The notes under the pieces: model-generated | Told to the model about the DNA's origin: nothing | Database searches by the model: none | Seen by the model: only the letters and a program-made list of their open reading frames with translations | Shown: positions 6,574 through 15,717 of the stretch, in pieces | How positions within the stretch are numbered: position 1 is the stretch's first letter | How the letters are laid out: the number at the start of each line of letters is the position of its first letter | Position numbers and translations under genes: made by a program | DNA from: Candidatus Woesearchaeota archaeon | Lineage (GTDB): Archaea; Nanobdellota; Nanobdellia; Woesearchaeales; B72-G16 | Length of the DNA stretch: 35,646 nucleotides | Direction of reading: 5' to 3' | Assembly: GCA_003650545.1 (NCBI GenBank) | Contig: QMQO01000012.1 | Coordinates: 1-35,646 of the forward strand

Positions 6574-7704
6574 CTATCCTATTATATTTCGTTTTCCATT
6601 TTTGAGTTCATAAAACATAAATTCTCTTAACACATCGCCATTTTCGTCTATTGAAATTTTACCTGAAGCTCCTTTCCAATCCTTGACAGAGTAAAGATAA
6701 TCTCTGATACAATCTGTGTTTTCCTCACAAAGTTGCATTGCTTCTGCTATAATGGTAGCTGTGTCGTAAGCATTTGCACCAAAAGTATCATCTTCTATCT
6801 CCTTACCATATTTTGCCTTGAAGGAGCTTTTATAGTACATAAAATCTTTGTCATTATCTGAACGTCCATAACTTGCATATTTTATGCCATCAACAGCAGA
6901 TCCTCCATTCTTCAACACATAATTCAGATCATATGTTTCTCCGCCTAAGATAGGCAGATCTATACCTAACTCCTTAATTTGTGTAGCAATTAATACTGCT
7001 TTTGGTGCAGATAATGGAACCACTAAAATAGCATCAGGTTCTTTAGCAGCAACTTTGATTATTTGTGTCCTGATGTCCTGGTCTGTAGATTCATAAATTT
7101 CCGAAACAATTACTTCTCCATCTAAGGCGTTTAACGATCTTTCAAATTCATCTCTCATGCCAATAGTGTAAGCATTATTTTCATAAATAACCCCTATTTT
7201 TTTATAGCCTAAGATGTTTGCAAGTTTTGCTGCTTGTTTAGCGAAATAGACAGAAGAGCTAGATAATCTAAAAACATAATCTCCTGCGTTAGTTATATCT
7301 GGGCTTGCTGCTATTGGCGATATTAGAATAACTTTATTTTCTTCTGTCAGTGGTGCCATTGCTAACATAGAGCTGCTACAAACTCCATTTATAATTACAC
7401 TAACATTGTTGTCATAAATAAGTTTATTCGCTGCAGTGAGTGCTAATTTAGGGTTACAAGCGCCATCTTCAACTATTAATTGTAATCTCCTTCCCTTTAT
7501 GCCACCATTTTCATTGATCTGATCTATGGATAGCTCAATAGATTCTAATGTGGGTATCCCTATTGCTGAAACTGGACCTGTCAGGGGTCCAATAAAGCCT
7601 ATCTTGATTGTGTTATCCTCTGGGGTTTGACAACCAGACAGACTCACAACTATCAAAATGACCATCAGTGTAATTATAACCTTAGCATGTGTAATCTTGT
7701 TCAT
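6574..7704 (-). CDS. Extracytoplasmic solute-binding lipoprotein, LivJ-like (type I)
   Basis: 376 aa starting at MNKITHAK, chosen because GGGTGAT lies 4 nt upstream. Signal peptide residues 8-24 end in lipobox LSGC (C25). The mature part starts IKIGFIGPLTGPVSAIG, the classic opening of branched-chain amino acid (LivJ) and receptor-family ligand-binding proteins, with SIDQINENGG and KLALTAANKLI following. It would bind a small solute outside the membrane. No livHMGF permease or ATPase is nearby; instead a TrmB regulator diverges from it. A second such pair is at 21197-23162. The ligand is unknown. Confidence 0.88.
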   Translation of the reverse strand: MNKITHAKVIITLMVILIVVSLSGCQTPEDNTIKIGFIGPLTGPVSAIGIPTLESIELSIDQINENGGIKGRRLQLIVEDGACNPKLALTAANKLIYDNNVSVIINGVCSSSMLAMAPLTEENKVILISPIAASPDITNAGDYVFRLSSSSVYFAKQAAKLANILGYKKIGVIYENNAYTIGMRDEFERSLNALDGEVIVSEIYESTDQDIRTQIIKVAAKEPDAILVVPLSAPKAVLIATQIKELGIDLPILGGETYDLNYVLKNGGSAVDGIKYASYGRSDNDKDFMYYKSSFKAKYGKEIEDDTFGANAYDTATIIAEAMQLCEENTDCIRDYLYSVKDWKGASGKISIDENGDVLREFMFYELKNGKRNIIG

Positions 7705-7767
7705 GTGTATCACCCAACAAGTGTTATTAAACAATAGCAACAAATAATTATTTAAATATTCTTTCTC

Positions 7768-7778
7768 CCACTCGGTGG
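7768..7778. promoter_or_regulatory. Candidate operator between binding protein and TrmB
   Basis: CCAC-TCG-GTGG lies midway between the two divergent TATA boxes (about 7748-7758 on the minus strand and 7796-7803 on the plus strand). A similar palindrome, CCACTTAAGTGG, lies upstream of the TrmB gene at 33094. Confidence 0.4.
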
Positions 7779-7825
7779 TATGTAATTTAAGAAGATTTAT
7801 ATATTAGAAGAATAACTTAACTCCC

Positions 7826-8590
7826 ATGGTAATCCCCATGATTAAGCCAATACTTGAAGATCTTGGATTAACAAAGAATGAAATTGCCGTATATTTAGCA
7901 TTAAACAAGATAGGGAATAGTACTGTTTCTTCAATAATAAAACAAGCTAAAATATCTAGTGGTAAAATATATGAGACTTTAGACAAGCTGATAGATAAAG
8001 GACTAGTAAGTGTAAACATAACCAATAACACCAAACATTTTCAGGCTACAAATCTCCAAAGATTAGAAGATTATGCAAAAGAGAAAGAAAATGAATGGAG
8101 ATTAAAACAAAAAGCTATTCAGGGATTATTGCCACAGATAAGTAAATTAAGAATAAAGAAAGAAAAGATTCCATCAGTTAGAATGTATGTCGGGTTAAAG
8201 GGGTTTAAGAATGCGGTCTATGACGCATTAGACTGTATGAAAAAAGGTGAAGTTATATTGGGGATGGGGATAACATCTAAAAAACAAAATAAAGCGTTAA
8301 ACACATTTTGGTTGAATTTCTCAAAAGAAAGAATCAGACGTAGAATAAAAGTAAGAAATCTTTTTTCTGAGAAGGAAAGTGAATTTATTGATGAATTTAA
8401 AAAAATGAAATATACTGAAAATAGGTACTTAGAAAATATCACACCCAATGCTGTAGACATTTTTGGTGATACTGTGTTGATATTCAGTTATGAAAAAACA
8501 CCCAGTGTAGTTACTATAGAAGATGAGAATGTTGCTATTTCATTTAAAGCGTTTTTCAATAGTTTATGGAAGATTGCTAATAAATTATAA
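7826..8590 (+). CDS. TrmB-family transcriptional regulator
   Basis: 254 aa. A winged helix at residues 8-70 (ILEDLGLTKNEIAVYLALNK, then ISSGKIYETLDKLIDKGLV) is the TrmB HTH. A charged coiled segment follows (75-105), then the TrmB effector domain beginning VRMYVGLKGFKNAVYDALD. TrmB proteins are sugar- or metabolite-responsive repressors/activators of transport and metabolism genes in archaea. The ATG at 7826 lies about 25 nt past TATA 7796-7803, giving a leaderless start; ATG 7838 is an alternative. It is divergent from the LivJ-like lipoprotein, which is the obvious target. Confidence 0.88.
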   Translation: MVIPMIKPILEDLGLTKNEIAVYLALNKIGNSTVSSIIKQAKISSGKIYETLDKLIDKGLVSVNITNNTKHFQATNLQRLEDYAKEKENEWRLKQKAIQGLLPQISKLRIKKEKIPSVRMYVGLKGFKNAVYDALDCMKKGEVILGMGITSKKQNKALNTFWLNFSKERIRRRIKVRNLFSEKESEFIDEFKKMKYTENRYLENITPNAVDIFGDTVLIFSYEKTPSVVTIEDENVAISFKAFFNSLWKIANKL

Positions 8591-8690
8591 CACTATCTCT
8601 TCATAATACCATCTCTTCTATAATACTATTTCTCATATTATCTCTTTGTAAGGCTATCTCTCTATAATACTATCTCTTAATAAACGCTTC
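8591..8690. repeat. Degenerate repeats of CTATCTCT/ATAATA
   Basis: Six to seven imperfect copies of a unit like cTATCTCTtcATAATAC fill the spacer between converging genes and run into the last codons of the membrane protein gene. It may act as a terminator region for both strands. Confidence 0.6.
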
Positions 8691-10334
8691 GTATATGAAG
8701 CTCAGATAGCCAGTAACATAGAAAACAGCGTATATCAAAAAGAATAATATAAAGTAAAATGTTATGAATGGATTTGTTAATAATGTTGCTGTTATTGCGG
8801 ATAAATTATAGTCTAATATGCTCATAAAATAAATGAACACATAATATGTAAAAAATAATGTTGATAACGCAGTCATGATTACTATTGCAGCGTTGTAGAA
8901 GTGTTTTGTAAGATAATAACCAACAACGATAGCTATCACGATGTATAACAATGGCAATAGAAGATTCTGGTTGATTATTGTATGTGAAATTATATCAACA
9001 CCTACAAGATTCTTTGCTAGGATCTGCCTGATAGCAAAAGCAGGGATTGTGAAGAATGTAGTGACTGATACAAAAAATAAAATTACAAGTTTTCTAGGAA
9101 CGATAAAGTGCTTCCGCTTATAGATAACACCCCATATCACAGCAGGAATAACCATTAAGAAGAATAAACCAGTTATGTTTAAGATGTAAAGTATTGGCGA
9201 TAAGATCTTCTTGTACAACGGCTCTGCTGACTTAGCATCGTTTATTATTAAGTTGGATATTGGCTGATGTTGCTCAGGATTAAGTTTCTCATAATACAAT
9301 GTATCTATCAGAATTGGCGCTTTATCTGGACCACGGTCATAGCCTATTGTGTAAGGAAGTACGAATAAACCAACATCCACAATCATGAATAAAATCAGAA
9401 TACCTGAAAATGCAAGGGGTAATGTTTTTTTATCTTTAAAAAGCTCTAGAAATTTCTCATAAAAAGCATCCCCCCAGCTACCTAATTTGAATAAAATGTT
9501 TTTCGCTCTAAAACGCTCCTTGTGTTTCCATATTAGATAAGCAAAGAAAAAAATGCCAGTCATTAGTAATGGAGCATCAATGCCAATTGTTAGCCATTCT
9601 AAGGCTTGATTAGCAATGATGATGTAAAAACCTACTAATATAGCATACACAACACAGAATTTAGGGAATGATTTCATATTTTTTGTAATAGAGTAAACCA
9701 AACTTGGTTTTTTGGCGGGTAGATGCTTTACTATATAAAACGCTAATGCGATCATAGAAATCCCTGCTATGATAAAAAGTACTTTTTCATACACTTGAGC
9801 ATATTTTAATATTAGGAAAAAGAAATAGTTTAATGTTGCTGTACGTGCTTTCAGAAGTAATACTGCACTTTCAATCCCATTTGTAACCTTAATGAAGATT
9901 GAGGGATTTGTTATAGAAATAAGGTTAGTTACATTAGTAGATATAACATAGCTAAGGTTCGTAGGAGAAACAGTAGAAGGAATGTACTGAACTGCTGCTT
10001 TTACACCAAGAGGAACCTGCTCAACAATGTATGGCGTTATTTTTAAAGTAAGTTTTCCTATAGAACCTATGAATTTATAAAACGCGAATAGAAAATAAGT
10101 AAAGATCATTAAGAAGTCTAAATTTTTGTTTTCATTATTAAAGAATATCTTAGTTATACTGATTTTATATAAAAGGTAAAATAACGCTGTATAAGAGATT
10201 ATTTTTTTTATGTAGCTTACTTCTGCAGGGAGAAGCTCAAGAAAATCAAATATATTTAGAAGAATTAAAATAATTATTAGAATCTCTGCAGCATATAGCC
10301 TTATGTAGTTAACACCTCCTTTTAAATATTTCAT
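8670..10334 (-). CDS. Multi-pass membrane protein of unknown function (~12 TM)
   Basis: 554 aa with about twelve hydrophobic segments: roughly residues 11-33, 45-60, 75-92, 187-205, 225-245, 257-273, 300-325, 380-405, 415-435, 450-472, 478-505 and 522-548. A long loop between the third and fourth is Thr/Asn-rich and holds several N-x-S/T sequons, suggesting an extracellular face. I do not recognise the family; no transporter signature motif is visible. ATG 10334 has an upstream TATA (tttaaata) about 25 nt away, so it is probably leaderless. A GGAGGTG inside codons 6-8 looks like a ribosome site but has no in-frame start after it. Confidence 0.8.
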   Translation of the reverse strand: MKYLKGGVNYIRLYAAEILIIILILLNIFDFLELLPAEVSYIKKIISYTALFYLLYKISITKIFFNNENKNLDFLMIFTYFLFAFYKFIGSIGKLTLKITPYIVEQVPLGVKAAVQYIPSTVSPTNLSYVISTNVTNLISITNPSIFIKVTNGIESAVLLLKARTATLNYFFFLILKYAQVYEKVLFIIAGISMIALAFYIVKHLPAKKPSLVYSITKNMKSFPKFCVVYAILVGFYIIIANQALEWLTIGIDAPLLMTGIFFFAYLIWKHKERFRAKNILFKLGSWGDAFYEKFLELFKDKKTLPLAFSGILILFMIVDVGLFVLPYTIGYDRGPDKAPILIDTLYYEKLNPEQHQPISNLIINDAKSAEPLYKKILSPILYILNITGLFFLMVIPAVIWGVIYKRKHFIVPRKLVILFFVSVTTFFTIPAFAIRQILAKNLVGVDIISHTIINQNLLLPLLYIVIAIVVGYYLTKHFYNAAIVIMTALSTLFFTYYVFIYFMSILDYNLSAITATLLTNPFITFYFILFFLIYAVFYVTGYLSFIYEAFIKR

Positions 10335-10546
10335 GACTCTAGTTTATGAGGATTGCTATTTAAAAGTTGTGGTAAACAATGTTAAACTGAAGAAATCATA
10401 AAATATTTTTAATGATAAAAAATTCAATTTAAAATTCAATTTCTCAAAACAAATTTAATGTTAAAATATAGAAACAAAAATATAGAAACATAGAAATAAT
10501 ATAAAATTTATTTAATAAAAAATATTTTATTTAATAAAAAATTTAT
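10335..10546. repeat. AT-rich spacer with short repeats
   Basis: Near-duplicate runs such as TTTATTTAATAAAAAAT (twice, about 10507-10543), AAAATTCAATTT (twice) and ATATAGAAACA. No gene or clear RNA is visible. Confidence 0.5.
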
Positions 10547-10822
10547 CTATAACATCGCTCTTATCTGCTCAATTTTGTTTGCTATCTCTTCACCCTTATC
10601 TGTCAAGGATAAAAGTTTGAGCCTCCCTTGCTTGTCAAAGTTGATCAACTGAGACTTCTCCATTTGCTGTAGAATCTTAACAACATGTGAATAGGTACAA
10701 TCGATGCTTTTAGCAAGAGAGCTTGCATAAATCGATGCTTTTGCATTCTTTAGCTGAACTAACATCATAGCTGGCTTTTCTCGGAAAAAAACATTAAAGA
10801 TTGCTTTGTTCTTCATCATCAT
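10547..10822 (-). CDS. Small winged-helix DNA-binding protein (MarR-like)
   Basis: 91 aa. After a short N-terminus, residues 25-75 read as helix-turn-helix plus wing: SSLAKSIDCTYSHVVKILQQ, MEKSQLINFDKQGRLKLLSLT, then DKGEEIANKIEQIRAML. The single-domain size and the LTDKGEEIANKI ending resemble MarR or archaeal wHTH proteins. GGGG lies 7 nt before the first of three ATGs. It is divergent from the XPD-like helicase across a 190-bp region with duplicated GTATATATAATG-like motifs, suggesting self-control or control of the helicase. Confidence 0.75.
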   Translation of the reverse strand: MMMKNKAIFNVFFREKPAMMLVQLKNAKASIYASSLAKSIDCTYSHVVKILQQMEKSQLINFDKQGRLKLLSLTDKGEEIANKIEQIRAML

Positions 10823-10837
10823 TATAACCCCCTATTC

Positions 10838-10882
10838 GATATATATAATAATTCGTATATGATTTAGTATATATAATGAAAT
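10838..10882. promoter_or_regulatory. Divergent promoter with repeated TATA-like motifs
   Basis: GATATATATAAT (about 10838), GTATATGAT (about 10854) and GTATATATAATG recur at close spacing. They could be promoters, or binding sites of the winged-helix protein. Confidence 0.4.
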
Positions 10883-11013
10883 CAACTAGTAATATTTAAA
10901 TGTTTCTATTTATTAGTGAGTAAAGTTACTATTACTACGATGTATATATTGGAGAATGCAATATAGCCTTCGCGATAATCTTAAATAAGTTGGTCAAATT
11001 GAAAAACATAAAG

Positions 11014-12894
11014 ATGTTATTTCCTTACAAAAATGTTAGAAAGGAACAGGACAAATTAATAAAATTGGTTGAAGATGTTATCAACCGCAACTCAAATCTG
11101 ATTGCACACGCTCCTACGGGTTTAGGAAAAACAGTTGCAACGCTAGCACCTGCATTGGACTATGCAATAAGGAATGACATGTCTATTTTATTTCTAACAT
11201 CAAGACACACACAACATCTGATTGCATTAGAAACACTAAAGTTGATAAAAGAAAAATTTAAGCAAGACATTGTTGTAACTAGTATGGTTGGAAAGAAGTG
11301 GCTTTGTGTGCAGCCAGGTGTTGCAACACTAAGAAGTTCTGAGTTTAATGAGTATTGTAGAAAGGTTCGCGAAGATAACAAATGTAACTTTTATTTAAAT
11401 ACGAAGAAAGGAGATCTAACGCTTAAAGCAAAGCTGCTTGTTGAACAACTGGAAAAACTTAGTCCACTTTCATCAGAAAATGTTGTTGAGTATGCTAAAG
11501 ATAAAAAACTTTGTCCTTATGAAATATCAATTGCTCTAGCAAAGAGATCTAAGGTTATAATTGCAGACTATTATTATGTATTCCATCCTAACATCAGCAA
11601 TAGATTCCTCAACAAGATCAATAAAAGTTTAAATGAATTCATTGTTATCATTGATGAAGGACATAATCTGCCAGCACGTATTCGCGATTTAATGACAGCG
11701 AAGATGAGTAATATTATATTAGAACGTGCGATTAAGGAAGCGCAAAAAATGAGGTTTGAAGAATCTGCTGAAATATTGAAGAATATAAAAGAGATTATTA
11801 TAAGTATGGCAGAGGATGTCGAAAATGAAAAGTATGTGAAAAAGGAAGACTTCTTGAATAAAATGAAGATATTGGATATCGATTATGAACAGTTGATTGC
11901 GGATCTTGAGTTTGTTGCTGACGAAATAAGAGAAATCCAAAAACAGAGCGCAATCGGTTTTGTTGCTGCTTTTCTTGAACAATGGCTTGGCCCAGACGAT
12001 GGTTTTGTCAGAATAATCAGCAAAGATGAAAAAAGGGTTGTTCTTAGCTATCGTTGTCTTGATCCTAGCTTAGCAACAAAACACGTGATTGACCAAGCTC
12101 ACTCTGTTATAATGATGAGTGGCACATTAATGCCAACAGATATGTATAAAGAGTTACTTGGCTTTGAAGAAGCTGAATTAGCAGAATTTGACAACCCATT
12201 TCCAAAAAAGAACAGGCTTAACTTAATAGTGCCAAAGACAACAACCAAGTTTACAATGAGAAATGAGCAACAATTTAAGGATATTGCAAAAGTATGTTCA
12301 GATATTGTGAACAATATCAATGGGAATTGTGCTATTTTTTTTCCAAGTTACTATTTATTGAATGCTGTTAATAAGTTCTTTGTTAATCTTTGTGAAAAAA
12401 CAACGTTTGAAGAGCATCAGAAAATGACTAAACAAGACAAAATAAGCATGCTCGACGGTTTTAAGGAGTATCAAGACACTGGTGCTGTTCTTCTGGCGGT
12501 TATTGGTGGAAATTTCTCAGAGGGTATAGATCTCCCTGGAGACTTATTAAAAGCAGTTATTGTTGTCGGACTACCTTTACAACGGCCGGATCTTGAAACG
12601 AAGAAGTTGATAGAATATTACGATAAGAAATTCGGTAAGGGGTGGGACTATGGTTATGTGTTTCCAGCTTTTTCTAAAGCGTTGCAATCTGCAGGAAGAT
12701 GTATCAGAAGCAGCGAAGATAAAGGGGCGATTGTTTTTTTGGACGAGCGTTACGCATGGCCTAATTACGTCAGATGTTTTCCTGACGACATTGATTTGAA
12801 GATTAGCAAAAATTATTTGAGAAAAATAACTGATTTCTTTAAAGGAGAGCAAAAGGATTTAGGAGAATTTGTTCACGTAAAAAGAAATGATTGA
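11014..12894 (+). CDS. XPD/Rad3-like Fe-S DNA helicase
   Basis: About 626 aa from ATG 11014 (MLFPYKNVRKEQ, the normal XPD opening). A TTG start at 10990 is possible, but TATA cttaaataa at about 10979 favours a leaderless ATG. Motif I is APTGLGKT near residue 31; motif II is DEGH near residue 212 (usually DEAH); motif VI is QSAGRCIRS near the C-terminus. Four cysteines (about C97, C113, C122 and C166) lie between motifs I and II, as expected for the 4Fe-4S cluster that splits helicase domain 1. The role is 5'-3' unwinding in nucleotide excision repair or bubble processing. Confidence 0.92.
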   Translation: MLFPYKNVRKEQDKLIKLVEDVINRNSNLIAHAPTGLGKTVATLAPALDYAIRNDMSILFLTSRHTQHLIALETLKLIKEKFKQDIVVTSMVGKKWLCVQPGVATLRSSEFNEYCRKVREDNKCNFYLNTKKGDLTLKAKLLVEQLEKLSPLSSENVVEYAKDKKLCPYEISIALAKRSKVIIADYYYVFHPNISNRFLNKINKSLNEFIVIIDEGHNLPARIRDLMTAKMSNIILERAIKEAQKMRFEESAEILKNIKEIIISMAEDVENEKYVKKEDFLNKMKILDIDYEQLIADLEFVADEIREIQKQSAIGFVAAFLEQWLGPDDGFVRIISKDEKRVVLSYRCLDPSLATKHVIDQAHSVIMMSGTLMPTDMYKELLGFEEAELAEFDNPFPKKNRLNLIVPKTTTKFTMRNEQQFKDIAKVCSDIVNNINGNCAIFFPSYYLLNAVNKFFVNLCEKTTFEEHQKMTKQDKISMLDGFKEYQDTGAVLLAVIGGNFSEGIDLPGDLLKAVIVVGLPLQRPDLETKKLIEYYDKKFGKGWDYGYVFPAFSKALQSAGRCIRSSEDKGAIVFLDERYAWPNYVRCFPDDIDLKISKNYLRKITDFFKGEQKDLGEFVHVKRND

Positions 12895-13006
12895 GAATTA
12901 CTTAGATGAAAACTTATAAATCAATGTATAAGATGTATAAGTTATGTATAAGTTAATTATTCTTCATCACAATTAAATTTAAATAAAACAAAAAAATAAA
13001 AATCAT

Positions 13007-14362
13007 ATGGATATCTTGTTTAGTTTGCAAAAAGATGGTATTAGAGTTAAATTCGAGAATAGAATATATAATCTGAAATATCCAAAAAAAATTTTCCAAA
13101 AATATCCAACGGCTATAAAAAAAAGTTGGTTTGATAACTTCGCCTATTTATCAACATTGGTTCTTCCTTTTGTTAATCCACGTGTTAATTCATTAAGGTA
13201 TAATACATCTTATCCTTTTTTTAAGTCTAGTTTTGATAAAATAATCTATGAAGGTATCCCTTCTGCTTACACAGACTTTAGTGAAAATGCAAAAGAGTTT
13301 TATAGAAGATTTGTTAACATTAATTATTCTTTTGCTAATTTCAAGATAAAACAGATTCCTAAATATAAACATAAGATGAAGAATAGAGCGGTTGTGGCAT
13401 ATTCTATTGGTAAAGATAGTCAGCTTACATTAGGAGTTGCAAATGAGCTTGGGTTAAAACCTGTAATAATTTATGTGAATGACATGGTTTCACCATCAGA
13501 GAATAAACTAAAGATTGAGTATAGCAAAGCAACTGCCCGTGACCTTGGTCTTGATTTTGTTGAGATTAAAAATGAACTAGAGATACTGAATGATTTTGAA
13601 ACATGGGATAGTCAAGAAACATGTATAAACTACATGCACTTGGTGACAAGCTTTGTGTTTGCTTCTTTACCTGTTGCACATAGCTATAAAGCCAAGTATA
13701 TTTTTATTGGTAACCAAGCAGATATGAGCAGTTCATTTGAGACAAAGCATGGTTATGTTGTGAATCCGTCTACAGATCAGACAATAGAAGCGACTACAGA
13801 ACATAATAGGATGGCTAAATTACTGACTAGCAACCAGACGGGCGTTTATTCTCTGATAAGACCGTTATATAATATTGCGATTACTAAAGTTCTGTTCAGC
13901 AGATACCCTGAAATTGCAAAGTATAACAGCAGTTGTTGTTGTCTAGATGTAAATGATGAAAAAAGATGGTGTCATGAGTGCAGCAGCTGTACAAGAACAA
14001 GTATTTATCTTTTGGCTTTAGGTATCGATCCAAAATTAGTTGGCCTTAGGAGTAAGTTCCTTGATAAAAAACATAAAAAATTTTATACTTTGTTTGATAG
14101 GAAGAGTAAGGATGTCGATGCAGATGATTATACAGACGTTGCAATCGAACAGCAAATGCTTGGATTTTATATGGCTTATAAGAATGGACATAAAGGTTAT
14201 CTGATTGATCTGTTTAAGAGAAAGTTTTTAGACGAAGCTAAGAATCGAGAAGATGAATTGTATAAAAAATATTTCTCTGTTTATGATACACCTGATATTC
14301 CCCGTGAACTGAAGAACAGAGTTATCAATATTTATAAAGAAGAATTGGAAGAGTTTAGATAA
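13007..14362 (+). CDS. PP-loop ATPase (QueC/ExsB-like), function unknown
   Basis: 451 aa. The N-terminal 125 residues are unrecognised. The PP-loop nucleotide-binding motif YSIGKDSQLTL (about residues 132-142) is a variant of SGGKDS, used by enzymes that adenylate a substrate. Near residues 308-326 a cysteine cluster (SSCCCLDV, then WCHECSSC) resembles the zinc site of 7-cyano-7-deazaguanine synthase QueC. The protein is about twice the size of QueC, so a different base- or sulfur-modifying role is possible. A TATA (aaatttaaata) about 25 nt before ATG 13007 suggests a leaderless start. Its 3' end overlaps the convergent nreA gene by 8 bp. Confidence 0.7.
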   Translation: MDILFSLQKDGIRVKFENRIYNLKYPKKIFQKYPTAIKKSWFDNFAYLSTLVLPFVNPRVNSLRYNTSYPFFKSSFDKIIYEGIPSAYTDFSENAKEFYRRFVNINYSFANFKIKQIPKYKHKMKNRAVVAYSIGKDSQLTLGVANELGLKPVIIYVNDMVSPSENKLKIEYSKATARDLGLDFVEIKNELEILNDFETWDSQETCINYMHLVTSFVFASLPVAHSYKAKYIFIGNQADMSSSFETKHGYVVNPSTDQTIEATTEHNRMAKLLTSNQTGVYSLIRPLYNIAITKVLFSRYPEIAKYNSSCCCLDVNDEKRWCHECSSCTRTSIYLLALGIDPKLVGLRSKFLDKKHKKFYTLFDRKSKDVDADDYTDVAIEQQMLGFYMAYKNGHKGYLIDLFKRKFLDEAKNREDELYKKYFSVYDTPDIPRELKNRVINIYKEELEEFR

Positions 14363-15593
14363 AACTACTAAGCTTTCTTTGGTGTTTAAGATTCTTTAGA
14401 AGAACACTGTTTCTTAGTAAGTTGTTTATATCATAGTTGAATTTTTTTTTGACGAGTTTTTCAGCATAAAGATGCATGAGTTCTTTTGAAGCAAACACTA
14501 TTGGTTTAGCTTTCATTGCTTTTCTTGTGGCTTCTCGTACAACCCAGACACCTAATGGTGCAGCATATTCCCCTGTGATGAAACGTAAAGCTAGTACAGA
14601 AGCCTGTCTTTTTAGTTTTGCTAAATGCTCGACTATACCAATACGTGTTGCATAAAAGCCTCCTGCACAATTCTCTGCGTAAGTTTTTCTGCCAGAATAA
14701 GGTTCATAATCTGTTGTAAATGCTAGTTCGTTAGTTTTGTTCCAGCTAGCGCCAGGTGCATATGTTTCGAATAACTCATAACTCCATACTTCAGGGTAGC
14801 AAAGAATCAGATAGTAATTACCAAGGTAACCACCGAAAAAAGCTGTATAGGTATCCAATTCCTTATAGTCTTTAATTTTTTTCATAATATTTTTTGCAAT
14901 TGTGTCGTCACATGCTGTGATCGACCACATTGTTGGGACTAATCTACGTTGTGTTTTAACACCAAGATTACCTATACTCAACATTTTACTCAAAAAATTT
15001 TCATCAAAGCCAGACTTAAATAGATAGTATATTGCGTCTGCTGTCTTTAAATCAACATCACTGACAACCTTGTCAACTTTAGTATGTACCTTTGGATTGC
15101 TTGTCAATTCCAACTGCTGTAATTTTGCGTTTGGACCATGAGGAGCTTCGATGTGAGCTGTGTTTAATCTAAATTTGGGTTTATCTTTTAGTTTTAATTC
15201 TACACCAACAGGTTTACTTGCCATTCCTATCTCTTGACCCAATTCTAAAAAGCGATTGTCGAATTGCCGTATGTTTTGCTTAAAGCGGGAATTGATTAAA
15301 CTAGATCTTATTTCTATGAGTTCACGAATGTCATAACCTTCATTAGCCCACATACTAGGATTATCTAATGTGTCTGATGGTCTTGTCAGCTCCTGTGGAG
15401 CCATCACACCAACATTTACGTAGGGATAACCATATCTTCCAACAAATACTGTAGGACTAACTGAGCTGAAATCTGTTGCTTTAAATTGTCTTGACTTTAC
15501 TAAAGTTTCAGCTCTAACAACTATTGGACAGAAGTCTCGCCCACAAGCTTGCTTTGGGTAGCGCCCTTTACATTGTATACAAGGAATCTTCAT
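14355..15593 (-). CDS. nreA: DNA repair protein NreA
   Basis: 412 aa. An N-terminal zinc-finger-like cluster has C5, C8, C17 and C22 (PCIQCKG, ACGRDFCP). The central Nre region includes TVFVGRYGYPYVNVGVMAP and GYDIRELIEIRSSLI. The C-terminus ends QRKLSSFI, a PCNA-interacting (PIP) box of the Q-x-x-L-x-x-F form at residues 405-412. NreA proteins are archaeal DNA repair factors acting with PCNA, implicated in resistance to mitomycin-type damage. The ATG at 15593 lies at leaderless distance from a TATA-like taatatatt. Confidence 0.9.
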   Translation of the reverse strand: MKIPCIQCKGRYPKQACGRDFCPIVVRAETLVKSRQFKATDFSSVSPTVFVGRYGYPYVNVGVMAPQELTRPSDTLDNPSMWANEGYDIRELIEIRSSLINSRFKQNIRQFDNRFLELGQEIGMASKPVGVELKLKDKPKFRLNTAHIEAPHGPNAKLQQLELTSNPKVHTKVDKVVSDVDLKTADAIYYLFKSGFDENFLSKMLSIGNLGVKTQRRLVPTMWSITACDDTIAKNIMKKIKDYKELDTYTAFFGGYLGNYYLILCYPEVWSYELFETYAPGASWNKTNELAFTTDYEPYSGRKTYAENCAGGFYATRIGIVEHLAKLKRQASVLALRFITGEYAAPLGVWVVREATRKAMKAKPIVFASKELMHLYAEKLVKKKFNYDINNLLRNSVLLKNLKHQRKLSSFI

Positions 15594-15671
15594 ACTATAT
15601 GCTAGAGTATAAGAATATATTAAATTTATGTTGACATATGTTGAGACGAGTCAAGTAAAAGGACACTAAAG

Positions 15672-15715
15672 CTTTCTGATTAATGTCTAATGCCTTTCTG
15701 ATTAATGCCTAATGC
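15672..15715. repeat. 22-bp tandem duplication
   Basis: ctttctgattaatgYctaatg plus c, present twice head to tail (15672-15693 and 15694-15715), differing at one base, directly after the 3D-domain gene (which is on the minus strand). Confidence 0.9.
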
Positions 15716-15717
15716 CA

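Noticed and set aside
10990-11013. TTG start for the XPD-like helicase
   Set aside because: ATG 11014 begins the family-typical LFPY sequence and is at leaderless distance from the TATA box.
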